From assembly GCA_026400815.1 (NCBI GenBank), contig JAPLOI010000077.1, positions 62,001 through 126,000 of the forward strand: a stretch of 64,000 nucleotides of DNA, given 5' to 3'. A program made the position numbers and the translations under genes. Source of the DNA: Alphaproteobacteria bacterium (GTDB lineage: Bacteria > Pseudomonadota > Alphaproteobacteria > Acetobacterales > Acetobacteraceae). Positions 63,401 through 64,000 of the stretch are shown piece after piece. Each line of letters begins with the position of its first letter. The first letter of the stretch is position 1. Below the pieces are notes generated by a model. That model did not search any database, was not told where the DNA came from, and saw only the letters and a program-made list of their open reading frames with translations.

Positions 63401-63900
63401 AGCGCGCCAGCAAGGGCCGCCGCAGATCGCTGGACCGGGATTGGACGCCGAACATCAATCTCGGCCTGCCCGTGCTGATCCCGGATACCTATGTGCGCGA
63501 CCTCCCGGTCCGCCTCGGCCTCTACCGCCGCATCGGCGCGCTGGAAGACGACGCGCAGAGCGAAGCCATGGCCGCCGAACTCGTCGACCGCTTCGGCAAG
63601 CTGCCGCCGGAGGTGGAAAACTTGCTCCAGGTCGTCGGCCTCAAGCGCCAGTGCAAGGCCTCGGGCGTGGAGAAGCTGGACAGCGGGCCGAAGGGCATGG
63701 TCGTCGGCTTCCGCGGCAACGCCTTCTCCAACCCCGCCGGGCTGGTGCAATGGCTCGCCAGCAAGGGCGGCACCATCCGCCTGCGCCCCGACCACAAGCT
63801 GGCCATCGTGCGCGACATGCAGGTGGGCGAGCGCATCCGCGTGGCGCGCGACATCATGGCCAACCTGGAACGCATCAGCCAACAGGCCAAGGCGGCCTGA
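60463..63900 (+). CDS. mfd: Transcription-repair coupling factor Mfd
   Basis: Removes RNA polymerase stalled at DNA damage and recruits UvrA. The 1145-residue product has the UvrB-like N-terminal domain, the RNA-polymerase interaction domain with EGDLVVHQDHGIGRYDGLVTL near residue 475, then the RecG-like translocase: Walker A CGDVGFGKTEVALRA near residue 622, DEEQHFGV, TATPIPRTLQLALTG, SGLDMP, and QLRGRVGRGKQRGYAYLTW, with the C-terminal TRCF domain. It is complete and standard in length. It is coupled to sdhE by ATGA. Confidence 0.99.
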   Translation: MTLSVYGAPEGWDAVLLARRSAEHKGPLVHVARDDARMARMAEALAFFAPDAEVLRFPAWDCLPYDRVSPNPELVSERIATLSRLLEPAQGTRILLTTVNALVQRVPPRHAFHGGSRSFKRGDRIRPEELARFLEANGYGRAATVMEPGEFAIRGGIIDIFPSGVPEPLRLDLFGDDIEDIRSFDPATQRSGAKADKLMLRPVSEVFLDKDSVARFRTAWRELFSPAAAADPIYMSISDGRRHPGMEHWVPLFHSSMETLLDYLPGASVSLDNQSDEILTARLEMIADHYDARRTLPRDGETPYRPLPSERLYLTREDWDAMLASGPAFAFTPYGKPDGAEGPDAGGRPAPIFAQSGGGPGISVFDQLKAQGDRWASEGRRLILAAWTTGSRERLGNLLREHGFKTETAETWEAARALPRGPVILVSLGIERGFLAEDTAIVSEQDLLGERIARPPRRRKRADQFIAEATEIAEGDLVVHQDHGIGRYDGLVTLQVNNAPHDCLRLIYDGGDKLFLPVENIEMLSRFGSESAGVALDKLGGASWQARKAKMKSRVRDMAAELIRIAAARKLRDADAMMPPEGAWDEFCARFPFAETEDQTRAISDVLEDLASGRPMDRLICGDVGFGKTEVALRAAFVAAMSGMQVAVVVPTTLLSRQHFRTFSARFAGLPIKVAQLSRMVAAKEANEVRAGLASGDVNIVVGTHALLAKSVTFNHIGLLIVDEEQHFGVAHKEKLKAIKEDVHVLTLTATPIPRTLQLALTGVREMSLIATPPVDRLAVRTFIMPFDGVVIREALQRERFRGGQVFCVVPRLEDLDRMAARLREIIPDARMVQAHGRLAPTELERVMTEFGDGKYDILLSTNIVESGLDMPAVNTLVIHRADMFGLGQLYQLRGRVGRGKQRGYAYLTWPPNQRLSAAAEKRLAVMHTLDTLGAGFTLASHDLDIRGAGNLLGDEQSGHIREVGIELYQQMLEDAVAEQRASKGRRRSLDRDWTPNINLGLPVLIPDTYVRDLPVRLGLYRRIGALEDDAQSEAMAAELVDRFGKLPPEVENLLQVVGLKRQCKASGVEKLDSGPKGMVVGFRGNAFSNPAGLVQWLASKGGTIRLRPDHKLAIVRDMQVGERIRVARDIMANLERISQQAKAA

Positions 63901-63912
63901 GGGGCAGGGGAG

Positions 63913-64000
63913 GTGGCATCGCCCGGCGCCCTCCCCCGCCTGCGCACGCTCTGCCTCGCCCTGCCGGAGGCCGAGCAGCGCGAAACCTGGAACACCCAGA
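63913..64000 (+). CDS. Start of an MmcQ/YjbR-family protein gene (partial)
   Basis: A GTG at 63913, preceded by GGGGAGG, opens a frame that reads VASPGALPRLRTLCLALPEAEQRETWNTQ before the window ends. LRTLCLALPEAEQRETW is close to the start of MmcQ/YjbR DNA-binding-like proteins (lralclaLPea-type). Only 29 codons are visible, so the family call is tentative. It follows mfd by 12 bases. Confidence 0.5.
   Translation, partial: MASPGALPRLRTLCLALPEAEQRETWNTQ

Overview
The window is a very GC-rich, gene-dense bacterial chromosome segment. Several signals point to an alphaproteobacterium, probably Rhodospirillales/Acetobacteraceae: a GTTC-N7-GTTC SOS operator in front of recA, a CckA-like kinase between flhB and recA, short overlapping genes, sdhE-mfd linkage and class III-like lone metabolic genes typical of soil or freshwater members. 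The cell is flagellated and chemotactic. The family assignment is inference from gene content; no rRNA or tRNA gene is visible to settle it.

Layout. 1-2219: end of an unknown gene, then speD-speE (spermidine synthesis) and a small 2H-phosphoesterase-like gene. 2240-7051: flagellar export and rod block, with fliO-fliP on the minus strand diverging from flgB-flgC-fliE-fliQ-fliR-flhB on the plus strand. 7048-9940: CckA-like hybrid kinase and SOS-controlled recA. 9915-27330: a 17 kb accessory stretch between recA and alaS, holding a cytidine deaminase, an MBL-fold hydrolase, bfd-bfr iron storage behind a Fur-like box, a lone solute-binding protein with a ketopentenoate-hydratase-type enzyme, a TauE/SafE permease, a 985-residue Sel1-repeat protein, an MFS carrier with two SDR genes (one broken), two alpha/beta-hydrolases, a CorA-type transporter and a permuted CaiB/BaiF CoA-transferase. 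27417-35656: alaS, a one-module A-T-TE NRPS-like enzyme, an ABC-F ATPase and an MFS carrier. 35779-45089: two chemoreceptors (one ending in a PilZ domain) bracketing a fatty-acid desaturase, an OprB-type porin and a sugar-acid dehydratase/YdhR pair. 45119-50663: small metabolic genes, a MarR regulator and three orphan Tad-type pilin-like genes. 50748-57161: flavin monooxygenase, NUDIX hydrolase and a Gld-like ABC operon. 57246-64000: recG-pyrF, divergent from sdhE-mfd, and the start of an MmcQ/YjbR gene.

How the genes work together. The flagellar export gate, the CckA-like kinase and the two receptors form a motility theme. recA, recG and mfd give a DNA-repair theme. The rest is catabolism and transport of organic acids, acyl-CoA esters and carbohydrates. 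Intergenic gaps carry two repeat types: a T-rich palindrome in four copies (22631, 24590, 24677, 40862) and a 106-bp element bounded by TAGAGC/GCTCTA at 15779-15884.

Most unusual items: the orphan A-T-TE enzyme whose adenylation domain lacks the amino-acid-binding Asp, the PilZ-ended chemoreceptor, the repeat families, the split recA-alaS neighbourhood and the frameshifted SDR gene. No CRISPR array, phage, transposase, rRNA or tRNA was seen.
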